In this document: one piece after another, positions 33,697 through 43,396 of the stretch
Layout: each line of letters opens with the position of its first letter
Position numbering within the stretch: position 1 is the stretch's first letter
Origin: an uncultured Eubacteriales bacterium
GTDB lineage: Bacteria > Bacillota > Clostridia > Tissierellales > Peptoniphilaceae
Direction: 5' to 3'
DNA length: 64,000 nt
Assembly (NCBI GenBank): GCA_900540185.1
Contig: UQFH01000007.1
Span: 1-64,000, forward strand
Translations under genes and position numbers: made by a program
Notes under the pieces: generated by a model
The model's input: the letters and a program-made list of their open reading frames with translations, nothing else
Told to the model about the DNA's origin: nothing
Database searches by the model: none

Positions 33697-34221
33697 TTAC
33701 TCATTAAATTCCATGATTGCGTTCATCACGTCATTCACATTTGCGATGAGCCATTTGTCACCCTCTTTTTTAAAGAAGACACTTTTTTCGAGTTCGACCA
33801 TATTAATCCCGTCGACATCGACGTCTTTGATTTTTGGGGCACCCCCTTCGAGCATGGGGTTATTTAGCCCGACTTTGCTTACATATTCGCCCATATTCAT
33901 CGATTTAAACTCGTACATAAGGGAGCCTTCGGTTTTGTCTTTTTCGATTTCTCCCGAAATATATTTCGATGAAATTTTCGAAAGATATGTTTCCATAAAC
34001 TCCCTTTCGAAATCGTCGTGCCATTCTGTGTTTCGCATTTGCTCCTGTTCTTCACTCGAGACATAGTCGGCAGCTGTTTTAAAATCTGCGTCCTTTAGAG
34101 CGGCGAAAAAACTGTCGACCGTTTCCTTTGCCTTTTCGGTTTCACTTGACGAATTATTTCCGCAACCGTATAACGATGTAAAAGCTAAAACTGCGGCAAT
34201 AATATATAAAAATTTCTTCAT
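33697..34221 (-). CDS. Lipoprotein with DUF4878-like fold
   Basis: A 174-residue protein from this start. The lipoprotein signal has lipobox SLYGC (Cys19). The opening ETVDSFFAALKDADFKTAADYV, with EQMR after it, looks like the NTF2-like DUF4878/SnoaL repeat found in Gram-positive lipoproteins of unknown function. GGAGG precedes the ATG at 34221; a TTG at 34233 lies in the ribosome site region. Single gene with a promoter-like region of AT-rich, TTTCGAAA-rich sequence upstream. Confidence 0.75.
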   Translation of the reverse strand: MKKFLYIIAAVLAFTSLYGCGNNSSSETEKAKETVDSFFAALKDADFKTAADYVSSEEQEQMRNTEWHDDFEREFMETYLSKISSKYISGEIEKDKTEGSLMYEFKSMNMGEYVSKVGLNNPMLEGGAPKIKDVDVDGINMVELEKSVFFKKEGDKWLIANVNDVMNAIMEFNE

Positions 34222-34460
34222 ATTTTCCTCCAATATCTCTTCGAATTCATGCGCTTTTTCGAAAAATTATCGAATGCTTCTCGGGAATGTTTCGAAAACT
34301 TTCGTGTGATGTTTGAAAAAAGCTCACTCGCTTTTCGAAAGCGAATTTTACTTCGCCGAAAATCAAAAATCGGTCAAGCAATTTTTTTTAAAAACCCGCT
34401 ATTTTCGCTTAAATTCGTATTCTATAACAATTCCATTATACTATAATTTTTATAAAAATC

Positions 34461-34494
34461 AAAAAAACACTCAACCGCAACCGATTGAGTGTTT
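34461..34494 (-). terminator. Terminator of the first VWA-LCAT gene
   Basis: AACACTCAA (34466-34474) and TTGAGTGTT (34485-34493), with a T run on the minus strand, 15 bases beyond the stop codon. Confidence 0.85.
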
Positions 34495-34508
34495 AAATGC
34501 TATTTTGT

Positions 34509-36482
34509 TTATCTTCCGTTCAAGAAGTCGCACATTGCTCTTAAGTTTCCTAAATCCAAAAGCATTCCGAGGTGGTCGCCGTTAACTTCTTTAAACTTAG
34601 CTCTTACTTCCGGTGTCATTTCTTCGAATGTCATACCCATTGTTGCAGAGTAGAGCGGAACCATTCCGTCTCCTTCCGGAGTGCTGATTGCGTAAACTGT
34701 ACTCAACATGTCTGGTTTTCCAGGGAAATATCCTGAAACAACTGTAGGGTGATTGTTTCCTACAAAGAACATTGAGTTCGGACGGTGCATAAGAATAACT
34801 TCGCCGTCTCTTTCGCCGTTAATTCTGTACAATGCAGAATTATCAATGAATTGATTATATCTGCCATATTCCGATACATTGCTCATTGCCATGTCAACGG
34901 TTGCTAAATCTGCTGAGTAAGCCACATTTGCTTTATCAGCAGCTTTTAAAATTTCGTCGTAATTTCTGTATGAGTTGTTCAAAATATTGTTGAAACTATT
35001 CAAATTTCCCGTAGAAACGAATTGATAAGGATATTTTTCAATCATTCTTTGTGTAGGAAGAAGTTCAACCATAGAAGTGAAGCTTGTTGCAATGTCAGGT
35101 TTGATACCGACAAGTTTTTCAATTATAACATCAAGGAATCCGCCAACAAGACTTCTACTTGATAGTGTGTTGAATGCAGAAGGAGCTCCTTCATATGGTG
35201 CGCCGAATGAGAGATATTTGTCAACTTTTTCGTCGTGATTTTTTAAATAGTGTGCTGAAACGATTCCACCCATGCTGTGTGCGATGAGGTCAACTTTAAC
35301 TTTTCCGCCGTCTGTAATTTCGTCAATGAAAGCGTCCAATTTTTCCGCTGTTTCAACATTTGATTTTCTCCAGTCATATGAGAAGAGATAAACCGGTCTG
35401 TCCGGGAAATTGTTCATAAGTTGTCCGAAAAGTGAAGCGTACATTGCAACAGGTCCGGTGTGTCTTTCAAACACAGGAACTTTTCTGAGGTCGCCTTGTT
35501 GAAGGCCGTAGAGATTCGGGTTCGAGTCTAAATTTAAATCTTCATTTGCTTTTGATGCGTCGTATCCAAGCGGAACCCAAATTCTCTTTGCAGATTTTTC
35601 TTTGTCACCTGAAATCATTCCTGTAGCTCTTTCTTCAGGAGTTACAAGGCTGTCGTCGATGTTGAAGAGTTCGGAACCTGCTATGCCCGGAATGAAAATG
35701 ATAGGCTTTTTGCCTGTGTTTCTTTCGTGAATTTCATCGCCTAAAATATAATCTTTTAAAGAACCGATTAGTTCTTCGCTGTTCATTTTGTTTGCTGCAA
35801 AATATTTGTCTGAGTTTTCTTCAAAAAGTCTCTTTGAGAAAGCGTAATCTCTATTTCTCATTTTTGAGAAATCTGTGACTGAGACAAGTCTTGTATTTTC
35901 TGCGAGATTGTCGGTAACATTTTTGTAGCTGTTTGCATTTCTGAAATAGAAGTGGTCTCTTTGTGTGTAAGGTCCATTTTTTGTGATAGGTCCGATGTTC
36001 GGATATGTGCTTGTGAAAAGAACGATGTCTTTTTTATCTGCAAATCCAAGTCCGTTTGCTATTTCGAGTGCTGCTGTCGGGTTTGAAAAACCGAAAGGTC
36101 TGATATATCTGAATGCATTTTCAATTCTTTTCAAATCCTTTGATTTTCTTGCATAAGTTGTTGAATTGCCGTTAAAAGCAATAAGTGTGATTGAGATGTC
36201 TCCAGTTTCGATGAGTTCGTTGGAGAGTGTAACCACTTGATTTTTAATTTCATCGAGAGCATTTTGGCTTGTGTACATGCTTCTGTCAACTAAAAATACA
36301 ACTTCTTTTGCGCTGTTGTCTTCCGGAATCGGGTCCGGAACGATTGTGTCGTCCGTTGGAACATTTGTTGTGTCTCTTACAGCGTCCGGTAAATCATTTT
36401 GAGCAAAGATTGCTCCTGTGTTAAAAATGAGTCCGAGAACCATAAAGAGCGCCAACATAATTGATGTTTGTCTTGTCTTCAT
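34509..36482 (-). CDS. Secreted VWA-LCAT fusion lipase/acyltransferase, copy 1
   Basis: A 657-residue exported protein. Residues 1-28 are a signal peptide ending AIFAQ. Residues 60-245 resemble a von Willebrand A domain; the metal site begins VVFLVDRSMY (Asp66), but the usual DxSxS has Tyr in place of the last Ser. From 258 on there is an LCAT/PGAP1-type alpha/beta hydrolase: IIFIPGIAGSEL, nucleophile Ser403 in LIAHSMGG, Asp in EGDGMVPLYSA and His in NGDHLGML, so the triad is complete. It probably acts on lipids outside the cell. Its paralogue is directly upstream at 37004. There is a terminator after it and GGAGG ahead. Confidence 0.85.
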   Translation of the reverse strand: MKTRQTSIMLALFMVLGLIFNTGAIFAQNDLPDAVRDTTNVPTDDTIVPDPIPEDNSAKEVVFLVDRSMYTSQNALDEIKNQVVTLSNELIETGDISITLIAFNGNSTTYARKSKDLKRIENAFRYIRPFGFSNPTAALEIANGLGFADKKDIVLFTSTYPNIGPITKNGPYTQRDHFYFRNANSYKNVTDNLAENTRLVSVTDFSKMRNRDYAFSKRLFEENSDKYFAANKMNSEELIGSLKDYILGDEIHERNTGKKPIIFIPGIAGSELFNIDDSLVTPEERATGMISGDKEKSAKRIWVPLGYDASKANEDLNLDSNPNLYGLQQGDLRKVPVFERHTGPVAMYASLFGQLMNNFPDRPVYLFSYDWRKSNVETAEKLDAFIDEITDGGKVKVDLIAHSMGGIVSAHYLKNHDEKVDKYLSFGAPYEGAPSAFNTLSSRSLVGGFLDVIIEKLVGIKPDIATSFTSMVELLPTQRMIEKYPYQFVSTGNLNSFNNILNNSYRNYDEILKAADKANVAYSADLATVDMAMSNVSEYGRYNQFIDNSALYRINGERDGEVILMHRPNSMFFVGNNHPTVVSGYFPGKPDMLSTVYAISTPEGDGMVPLYSATMGMTFEEMTPEVRAKFKEVNGDHLGMLLDLGNLRAMCDFLNGR

Positions 36483-37003
36483 AAAATCCTCCTTAAATTA
36501 AGATTAAATTAATAATCTTTTTCGTTAGCAATTATATTATATCATATTTTACATTAAAATGGGATATAAAAATAAAAAAAATAAAGAAAAATAAAAAATT
36601 ATTGGTAAATAAATATTTTTTTTACAATTTATAATGATGAAGTATCAACTGTCAGCCGAATGAGAAAATTGATTAATTGTAGAAATATGCAGAGAATTTT
36701 TAATAATTATTTGTTTTGCAGGCATTTATAGTAATATTTTATAAAAAATTACAGTTTATTAATATATTTGTCGTAGCGTAAATTTAAATTCTTAAATTTC
36801 AAAATCGATTTATCAAATTAAATCGACTCAATTGGAATTGATTTTCATTATAAAAAGCGCTGAAATTTTTTTGATGGAAAATATAATTTAATAAATGCTT
36901 TTAAACGCTTTCTATAAATTCATAAAAATATCTGTGAGTTTTTTGCCAATAGATATTCTCGCACAAAAAAAACACCCAATCATAAGATCGAGTGTTTTAA
37001 AAA
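36483..37003. other. 521-base gene-free gap between the two lipase genes
   Basis: AT-rich. Next to 36482 it holds a likely minus-strand promoter region (TATAAT-like sequence around 36533-36545) and the ribosome site of copy 1. At 36964-36999 a hairpin (AAACAC..GTGTTT, with inner ATC/GAT) is the probable terminator of copy 2. No coding potential or clear repeat is seen in the rest. Confidence 0.6.
36964..36999 (-). terminator. Terminator of the second VWA-LCAT gene
   Basis: AAACAC and GTGTTTT arms, with inner short pairing and a T run on the minus strand, just beyond the stop at 37004. Confidence 0.65.
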
Positions 37004-38950
37004 CTATCTGACTTCTCTTCCGTTCAAGAAGTCGCACATCATTTCAAAATTGTGGCGATCGGAGAGCATGCCCATGTGGTCGCCGTTCACAACTCTGAAT
37101 TTCTCCCTTATTTCCGGAGGCATTTCGTCGAATGTCATACCCATCATTGCGGAGTAGAGCGGAACAACGCCGTCACCTTCAGGAGTCATAATATTTTCAA
37201 CTCTTTCCATCGATTCGCCCTCTTCGCCCATGAAATATCCGGAGACGACTGTCGGGCGGTTGTTTCCGGCAAAGAACATCGAGTTTGGACGGTACATAAG
37301 CATGACGTTGCCGTCTCTTTCGCCGTTTTCTCTAAACATCGAAACGACGTCCAGGAATTTTTGGTATCTGTCGCCCTTTGCGGCACGTGTCAATGCGAGG
37401 TCTTCGGTTTCAAGATCCAAAGATTTGCTGATATTGTTTTCGCTCAAATATTGAACCAATTCTTCATAAGTCTTATTCTTTCCTCTGATTGCACGGAGAA
37501 ATTCCTTTTGATTTTTTTCATCGAGTCCAACATATTGCATATGATATTTTTCGAGCATTTTCTTTGCAGGGAAGAGCTCAACCATTGACGTAAAGCTCGA
37601 AACAACCTTCGGGTCGAATCCGGTGAAGGCTTTTATTGCACCGTCAACAAATTCATTTACAAGAATTGAGTTTGCAACATAATGGTGCGTTGTCGGCGCG
37701 CCTTCATAAGGAGTGCCGAACGAGAGATATTTGTCGACTCTTTCGTCGTTGTCCTTCAAATAAAGAGCGGAGATTATGCCGCCCATGCTGTGAGCGATTA
37801 TATCAACTTGAACTTTTCCGCCGTCCGTAATCTCATCTAAGAAATTGCCGAGCTTTTCAGCGGATTCTACATTCGATTTTCTCCAGTCATATGAGAAGAG
37901 ATAAACCGGTCTGTCCGGGAAATTCTTCATAAGATTTCCAAGAAGCGGAGTGTATTGCGAGAATGGTCCGGTGTGTCTTTCGATTAAAGGCACATTTCTC
38001 AAATCGCCCTGTTGCAGCGCATAGAGAGTGTCGTTTGTGTCAAGGCTCAAATCTTCCGTGACTTTTTTCGGATCATATCCGATCGGCGGATAAATCAACT
38101 TCATATTCTTTTCGTTGTGTCTTCCAAGCATGCCAGTCGCTTTTTCGGTGTCGCTCACGAAACCCGGCTCGATGTTAAAAAGCTCGGAGCCTGCAATTCC
38201 CGGCACAAAAACTATAGGTTTTTTGTCGGTATTTATTTCGTGAACTTCGTCGCCTAAAATAAACTCCTTCATTGAATCTACGAGTTCGATTTCGTTCATC
38301 TTTTCGGATTCAAAATATCTGTCCGAATTTTCTTCGAAAACTCTTTTTGCAAATCCGTAATCCCTATTTTTTAGAGCGGATAAATTTGAAACCGTGATAA
38401 GTCTCGTGTTTTCTGCGAGACTGTTGAAAGCTTTTTTGTAGCTGTTTCCATTTCTAAAATAGAAATGGTCCTTTAGCGCATACGGACCGTCATTTGTGAC
38501 TGAGCCGATGTTCGGATAAATGCTTGTGAAAAGAACTATGTCCTTCGTTTCGGCAAATTCAATACTATTTGCGATTTCTAGTGCTAAAGTAGGGTTTGAA
38601 AAGCCGAACGGTGTGATATATCTGAAAGCATTTTCAATTTTTTCCACATCATTCGTCTTCTTTGCGAGAGTGTTTGCATTGCCGTTAAATGTAATGAGCG
38701 TGATTGAAACGTCACCCGATTTAATGAGTTCGCTCGAAAGGGCGGTCACTTGATTTTTAACATCTGCGAGAGTTTTGCTGTACATACTCCTGTCAATTAA
38801 AAATACAACTTCTTTTGCGTTCGTCGGAACGTCCGTCGTGTCTATTATGGCGTCCGGTAAATCATTTTGAGCGAGTATTGCACCTGCGTTCAAAATTAGA
38901 CCGAGAACCATAAAGACTGCCAATAAAATTGTGGTTTTTCTTGTCTTCAT
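37004..38950 (-). CDS. Secreted VWA-LCAT fusion lipase/acyltransferase, copy 2
   Basis: A 648-residue paralogue of the 34509-36482 protein with the same order: signal peptide ending AILAQ, VWA-like domain starting VVFLIDRSMY (again lacking the final MIDAS Ser), then the LCAT-type hydrolase with VFVPGIAGSELF, IIAHSMGG, EGDGVVPLYSA and VNGDHMGML. The two share most of the N-terminal and catalytic sequence but differ in the cap region after the nucleophile, suggesting different substrates. Each gene has its own ribosome site and terminator, so they are likely separate units. Confidence 0.85.
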   Translation of the reverse strand: MKTRKTTILLAVFMVLGLILNAGAILAQNDLPDAIIDTTDVPTNAKEVVFLIDRSMYSKTLADVKNQVTALSSELIKSGDVSITLITFNGNANTLAKKTNDVEKIENAFRYITPFGFSNPTLALEIANSIEFAETKDIVLFTSIYPNIGSVTNDGPYALKDHFYFRNGNSYKKAFNSLAENTRLITVSNLSALKNRDYGFAKRVFEENSDRYFESEKMNEIELVDSMKEFILGDEVHEINTDKKPIVFVPGIAGSELFNIEPGFVSDTEKATGMLGRHNEKNMKLIYPPIGYDPKKVTEDLSLDTNDTLYALQQGDLRNVPLIERHTGPFSQYTPLLGNLMKNFPDRPVYLFSYDWRKSNVESAEKLGNFLDEITDGGKVQVDIIAHSMGGIISALYLKDNDERVDKYLSFGTPYEGAPTTHHYVANSILVNEFVDGAIKAFTGFDPKVVSSFTSMVELFPAKKMLEKYHMQYVGLDEKNQKEFLRAIRGKNKTYEELVQYLSENNISKSLDLETEDLALTRAAKGDRYQKFLDVVSMFRENGERDGNVMLMYRPNSMFFAGNNRPTVVSGYFMGEEGESMERVENIMTPEGDGVVPLYSAMMGMTFDEMPPEIREKFRVVNGDHMGMLSDRHNFEMMCDFLNGREVR

Positions 38951-39273
38951 AAAATCCTCCTTTAAATTGATAAAAATTAAAATTTTATCATTACATTATT
39001 CATTATACCATATTACTGCGAAAATTATTCATAAATTTATGAAAATTTACAAAAATCTAAAAGAATTAATAAATAAAAATGTTTTTGACAATTTTACGCT
39101 TCGTAATATCGTCAATATGTATTGGAAAAATTTTTGAAAAAATAAACATTTCGGTTATATAAACGTATTGAAAGAGAAGATATTAAGTTTTTGAAATATT
39201 TAGAGAATCTACGAATAGATTAAAAAAAATCTTTGAATAAACCGCTCTGATTCATACAAAGATTTCTATAAAA
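38951..39273. other. 323-base AT-rich gap
   Basis: Contains the ribosome site and likely promoter of the lipase at 38950 (an inverted repeat AAAATT/AATTTT lies near 38975-38995) and, at 39222-39264, the terminator of the next minus-strand gene. No credible gene is seen. Confidence 0.5.
39222..39264 (-). terminator. Terminator of the 39274-40940 gene group
   Basis: AATCTTTG and CAAAGATT arms with inner AAT/ATT pairing; eight T bases follow on the minus strand. Confidence 0.8.
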
Positions 39274-39543
39274 CTATTTTCTTTTCGGTTTTTTAATATT
39301 CATTCCAAAAACCATTCCAAACATCATTCCAATACCTATGCCGACCGCCATTTCATCTGCGACAACAGAGCCAAGAGCTGCACCCAAGCACATACCGATT
39401 GACATACCCTCCGACATATAGTTATCGTCGTCTTTTTCATGCTTTTCGTCGTGTTTTTTTGCGGAGCTAATCGCAACATAAGCCGCACCCGCGATGAGCA
39501 CAAGCGGTATAATGATCTTCGACATATCTTCTAAAAAATCCAT
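39274..39543 (-). CDS. Small glycine-zipper-like membrane protein
   Basis: An 89-residue protein with one N-terminal membrane segment (about 9-26), a short His/Lys/Asp-rich loop, and a long C-terminal Gly/Met/Ala-rich hydrophobic stretch (SIGMCLGAALGSVVADEM and GIGIGMMFGMVFGM) of glycine-zipper character, ending with a basic tail. GGAGG lies ahead of the ATG. Function unknown. It is 13 bases after the acetyltransferase, so probably co-transcribed. Confidence 0.7.
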   Translation of the reverse strand: MDFLEDMSKIIIPLVLIAGAAYVAISSAKKHDEKHEKDDDNYMSEGMSIGMCLGAALGSVVADEMAVGIGIGMMFGMVFGMNIKKPKRK

Positions 39544-39556
39544 AAAACCTCCAAGA

Positions 39557-40078
39557 CTATTTGTAACTAGTAAAATTTTCTCTTTCTAAATCGTAGAAGA
39601 CTGTGGATTGCAGCTCGCCCCTTTGGTCCTTCCACGAATCATATTGGATTTCTCTTACTTTAAACCCAAGTTTTTCGTATACATGTTGCGCACGTTCGTT
39701 TTTGAGATTCGTTGTGAGAAAAATAAGATTTGCGCCCATACTGAAAAGCTCCTCGATAAAAAGGCTCAAAACAACTTGCCCTATGCCACGCTCCTGATAA
39801 TCGCTTTCGCAAATTTTTATTCCGATTTCGCATTTTTTATCGTCCGACATCTCGTAATTCATCTCGCCGATCGGAATATCCTTGTACTCGATAATGAGTG
39901 TTCGTTTTTTGTCCGTATAATTTTCGATTTGCTTTCGGATTCTCTCAGCATTTGTGTGAACACCGTCGGGAAAACCTGCATGTGCCATAACACTTCCGTC
40001 GTTCCACCACGTTTCGAGTTGTTTTGCATCGGATTCGATAGCATTTCGAATCAAAATATCTTTATAATTTATATTCAT
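39557..40078 (-). CDS. GNAT acetyltransferase
   Basis: A 173-residue GNAT-fold enzyme. The acetyl-CoA loop appears as YQERGIGQVVLSLFIEELF, and the NERAQHVYEKLGF motif near the end is typical of RimI/AAC(6')-like members. The N-terminal LETWWNDGSVMAHAGFP resembles aminoglycoside or small-molecule acetyltransferases. The substrate is unknown. It lies 19 bases after the amidohydrolase gene. Confidence 0.85.
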   Translation of the reverse strand: MNINYKDILIRNAIESDAKQLETWWNDGSVMAHAGFPDGVHTNAERIRKQIENYTDKKRTLIIEYKDIPIGEMNYEMSDDKKCEIGIKICESDYQERGIGQVVLSLFIEELFSMGANLIFLTTNLKNERAQHVYEKLGFKVREIQYDSWKDQRGELQSTVFYDLERENFTSYK

Positions 40079-40097
40079 CTATTTATTTCCTTTCATT

Positions 40098-40940
40098 TTA
40101 AATTTCAATATCAAGAATTTCACAAATATTTTTGTATGCGATTTTTTCCATCTCGTCAGCACTGAAATTCATCTCGTCCAAAATATCACAGTATCTGTTG
40201 TAGACGTCTTCAGCTTTTGTCTTGTAAACTTGCGGGAAATCCGTTCCGAAAATGAGCCTGTCGGCACCAAAATTTTTAAGAATACGCTCCGTCATACCGG
40301 CACCGTAAATCTCGTAGAGCTTAGGGAGAATATATGAAATGTCCGCAAAAGTAGTCCCGCTTAGCGCATCCTGCCACTTCATACCGCCGAGATGCGACGT
40401 GATAAAAGTGACGTCCGGAAAAACTTGAATCATTTTATTGATTCTGTCCGGGGCGCAGTCGTCGTGAAAACCGACCATCGTCGGATTTGAATGCACCATG
40501 ACGGGAATTTCAAGAGCCGCCGCCTTTCGAAGGATAGGAACCATTCTGAGATCGTCAAACGGAATATTGAGGTTGTTCGGGTGAATTTTAAGTCCCGAAA
40601 GACCGTCTTTTTTTATTGCATCCTCGAGCTGTTCGACCGCAACGTCGAGCATATAAGCCCCGACATTTTGAACATCGGCAAATGCGAGAAAAAGTCCGTC
40701 CGAATTTTTTACGACATCGCCGAGCCAATTGTTGTTCTTTGTTGTCTCCTGATACATGAACGGATCATTCGTCGGTTGCAAAATAAACTTCTTCACATTA
40801 TATTTTTTCGCAATCTCAATAAAATATTCCTTTTTTGAATAAGTCCACTCGCATCCCGGGTCACCTTCGAAATACTCTCTGAACTCGTCTGTCACCAAAT
40901 GCGCATGCGCATCGACTTTCGGAATCTCTCTCCACTTCAT
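40098..40940 (-). CDS. Amidohydrolase-2 family TIM-barrel protein
   Basis: A 280-residue metal-dependent hydrolase. VDAHAHLV is the metal-binding HxH motif; later ligands are likely in GLKIHPNN, MVHSNP, FITSHLGG and LIFGTDFPQ (catalytic Asp). The family includes decarboxylases such as ACMS decarboxylase as well as hydrolases; the substrate is unknown. It has an AGAGGTGATT ribosome site. It heads a three-gene run with an acetyltransferase and a small membrane protein. Confidence 0.87.
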   Translation of the reverse strand: MKWREIPKVDAHAHLVTDEFREYFEGDPGCEWTYSKKEYFIEIAKKYNVKKFILQPTNDPFMYQETTKNNNWLGDVVKNSDGLFLAFADVQNVGAYMLDVAVEQLEDAIKKDGLSGLKIHPNNLNIPFDDLRMVPILRKAAALEIPVMVHSNPTMVGFHDDCAPDRINKMIQVFPDVTFITSHLGGMKWQDALSGTTFADISYILPKLYEIYGAGMTERILKNFGADRLIFGTDFPQVYKTKAEDVYNRYCDILDEMNFSADEMEKIAYKNICEILDIEI

Positions 40941-41569
40941 AAAATCACCTCTTATTAATATTATAACATAAATGAGTGAAGGTGGGGGAGTGCGAAAAAT
41001 ATTTGGGAGAAATTATTAATTGTATTTGTTAATGTACGCGACGTAGCGGGACGGCACTGTGTGTCCTCCCGCCCAATTTTGTGTATATGGAATATGTATC
41101 ATCACCAACAACGCTGTGTCAAAAAAATATAGAATCCAAAACTCCAAACAAATTTTTACATCAAACATCATTTTGTGTTTTCAAAAATTTTCTCCATTCA
41201 TTATCCATCTTGGCGGCGATACACCTTTTTATCTCATCTCACGACGAAATCAAAGATTTCTGTTCGATGGATAAAAAAACTGGTCGCCGTTACGGGTGGC
41301 GTGTGCAAGTTGATACGATTGTATATGCATCTATACGCGTTGTAGCGGGACGGCATACGTTGTGACGTAAGGAACAACGATGTCCTCCCGCCCAATTTTG
41401 TGTATATGGAATAGTATCATCACCAACAACGCTGAGCTAATAAAATACAGTAACAAAAACCCCCCAAACCAATTTTCGCAATGCGTGTTTTCAAAAATTT
41501 GTTCCATTCATTATCTCTATCTGCGGCAATTCAACTTTTTACGCGTTCGGCGTGACAATTCAGATTCTA
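40941..41569. repeat. Two family B intergenic elements
   Basis: No gene is seen. Copies at about 41035-41300 and 41339-41560 share GCGGGACGG, then CCTCCCGCCCAATTTTGTG, then ATCACCAACAACGCTG, then GTGTTTTCAAAAATTT and CCATTCATTATC. The 5' part folds as GCGGGA/TCCCGC, with a longer stem in the second copy (ACGTTGT/ACAACG). The first copy also contains a large nested hairpin (41214-41289). Other partial copies are at 43240-43335 and 44592-44667. Confidence 0.7.
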
Positions 41570-42127
41570 TTAAACATCATAATCAAAATGCTCAATCAAT
41601 TTTTTTCCTGCGACATCGTCTTCAACAAGAAAATCCATTTCCGTCATTCCGTTTGACTTCGCAATGATTGACGTCGGGAATGAAACAACCTGCTGATTAA
41701 AGATGCTGATGTTGTTGTTTACAATTCTCTTTGCTGCGGCGAGCTGTTCATTTTCGTCGTCGATTTGATCCTGGAGATTCAAAAATTGCTCTGAAGATTT
41801 GAGCTCCGGATAGGACTCCGCCAAAGCGTAAATTCTCTCGATGGCTTCGTTTTGGTTCTTAATTGCTTGATTCGACTCCGAGATGCTTCCGGATTGTCTT
41901 AGTTTAATAATATTTGCGAAAGTTTCCGCTTCGTGCTTTGCATATGACTTTGCAACCTTTATCATTTCGGAAATCGTGTCGTATCTTTTTGTGAGTGCGA
42001 TGTCCACATTTCTCTTCGATTCATCAATGACGACTCTGTATCTTTTCAGTCTGTTCGATGCGCTGATATACCAAATCAAAACAATTGCAATCAGCGGCAG
42101 TAAAATATAAATAAATAAATTTTCCAT
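41570..42127 (-). CDS. lemA: LemA family protein
   Basis: A 185-residue protein with an N-terminal membrane anchor (about 5-22) followed by a long helical domain: NRLKRYRVVIDESKRNVDIALTKRYD is the LemA start, and AYAESYPELKS-like sequence appears as ALAESYPELKSSEQFLNLQ, the family hallmark. LemA proteins are anchored with a cytosolic or external helix bundle, role unclear. The DUF3137 remnant ahead of it is its usual genomic partner. Confidence 0.93.
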   Translation of the reverse strand: MENLFIYILLPLIAIVLIWYISASNRLKRYRVVIDESKRNVDIALTKRYDTISEMIKVAKSYAKHEAETFANIIKLRQSGSISESNQAIKNQNEAIERIYALAESYPELKSSEQFLNLQDQIDDENEQLAAAKRIVNNNISIFNQQVVSFPTSIIAKSNGMTEMDFLVEDDVAGKKLIEHFDYDV

Positions 42128-42137
42128 ATAATCTCCT

Positions 42138-43088
42138 TTAGAATTTTTCTCCGATAATATCTATCAATGCATAAAAATCTGCGAGTTTCGTCCGCACTTT
42201 TTCATACTCTCCGGCGAGTGAAAGATTGTCGACAAAATCTTTTGTGTGCGGAGCCGCAAACAGAAAATGCTTCGATTCAAATGCAACTGTAATATATTTT
42301 TCGTTCATATAAATCGCAACATCCATATTTTTCTTCATATTATTTAAAAGCTCTATGATATTTGCATCGAGAATCAACCGCGTATAAAAATCGTCGGTCG
42401 AAAAGATTGAATAGGAATTGTTGAACTCAATCGACTCCGTCTGAATTTCGTTTTCGTCTTTTCTTTTGTTGCCGTAGGGCCAGTGATTTTTGCCGAAAAT
42501 TCCTTTTTTATAAACCGGAACAACTCTGATGTGGCCGCTTATATTTGTCTCGAACTTTGCGCATAGAACCTACCCCGTGAAATTGGTGTGCCGGACTTCG
42601 TGGTCGTCTTTGTCGGTTGTGTAGTGGTAAGACTCAAGATTGCAAAACTCCGTTCGATAATCATCGCCGAATATTATGTGACAATTCGAATAATATTTTT
42701 CGGAGTCACGCACCAAATTGCTCAGAATTTTCAAATCTATTCTGCCGAAATAGTCCACCTCGGTGTCGGGAAGAATTTTCGTTAAGACCGGTTTCAAAAA
42801 ATGCTCCACATACAAATCGGCGATATCTGTTCTGCTTTTCTTTATATACTTCGAGCAGAACTGCCATATGAAAAAAATCGGTATTATGGCATATTCCTTG
42901 AAAAATAAAAATGCAACAATTGAAATAAATACTCCGATGGCTCCGATGCAAAACGGCTCCGTCACCTTGCTCTTCAAACTTGTTCGCACTCGCTCGAGCC
43001 GGCTCTTGCTATCGGGAGCGTTTTCCAGCACTTCAATTTTTTTTGAAACTTCCGGGTCCAAAAACCTTTCTCTATACTTCTTTCTCAA
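42138..43088 (-). pseudogene. DUF3137 membrane protein interrupted by an in-frame TAG
   Basis: Two open stretches in one frame, 42570-43088 (172 codons) and 42138-42569, separated only by TAG at 42570-42572. Read together they give about 316 residues. The N-terminal part has two membrane segments (IGAIGVFISIVAFLFF, AIIPIFFIWQF). HTNFTG, the stop, then VLCAKFETNISGHIRVVP matches the DUF3137 pattern FxGLFxxxxF..., and FSTDDFYTRLILDANIIELL matches the C-terminal motif. The stop falls where the family usually has Leu, so TTG to TAG is a likely origin. No further damage is seen. It could be a recent pseudogene, a split gene, or a sequencing error. A TTG start at 43088 is uncertain. Confidence 0.75.
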
Positions 43089-43239
43089 ATAGCTGACGTT
43101 TCCTTTCCATAATTCTCTAATATAAATTTACCCGCTAATCCATTGCAATCATCGAAAAGCCGGGAAATTTTACACGGAATTTACATTGCCTTGAAATTTT
43201 TATTTAAGGCGTTTTAGAAGGGGATATTTTAATGAATGA

Positions 43240-43335
43240 GACGGAGCGGGACGGTTCTTCGAACCCCCCCGCCTAATTTTGTGTAGGGAATATGTATCAA
43301 TATAAACAACGCTGTGTACATAAAATATCTCGCCC
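43240..43335. repeat. Family B element, 5' part only
   Basis: GAGCGGGACGGTTC, TTCG and GAACC-CCCCGCC form a hairpin, followed by TAATTTTGTGTA, GGAATATGTATCA and AACAACGCTGTGT, shared with the copies at 41035 and 41339. The stem here uses GGTTC/GAACC where the others use different pairs. It lies between the DUF3137 remnant and an acetyltransferase. Confidence 0.65.
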
Positions 43336-43396
43336 AACCCCCACCGCAAATAAAAAGACGGGCGTTTCCACACTCGTCTCTTTGCTTTCCAAACAA

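Noticed and set aside
39608..40165. 185-codon plus-strand frame opposite an acetyltransferase
   Set aside because: Shadow of the GNAT and amidohydrolase genes; no ribosome site.
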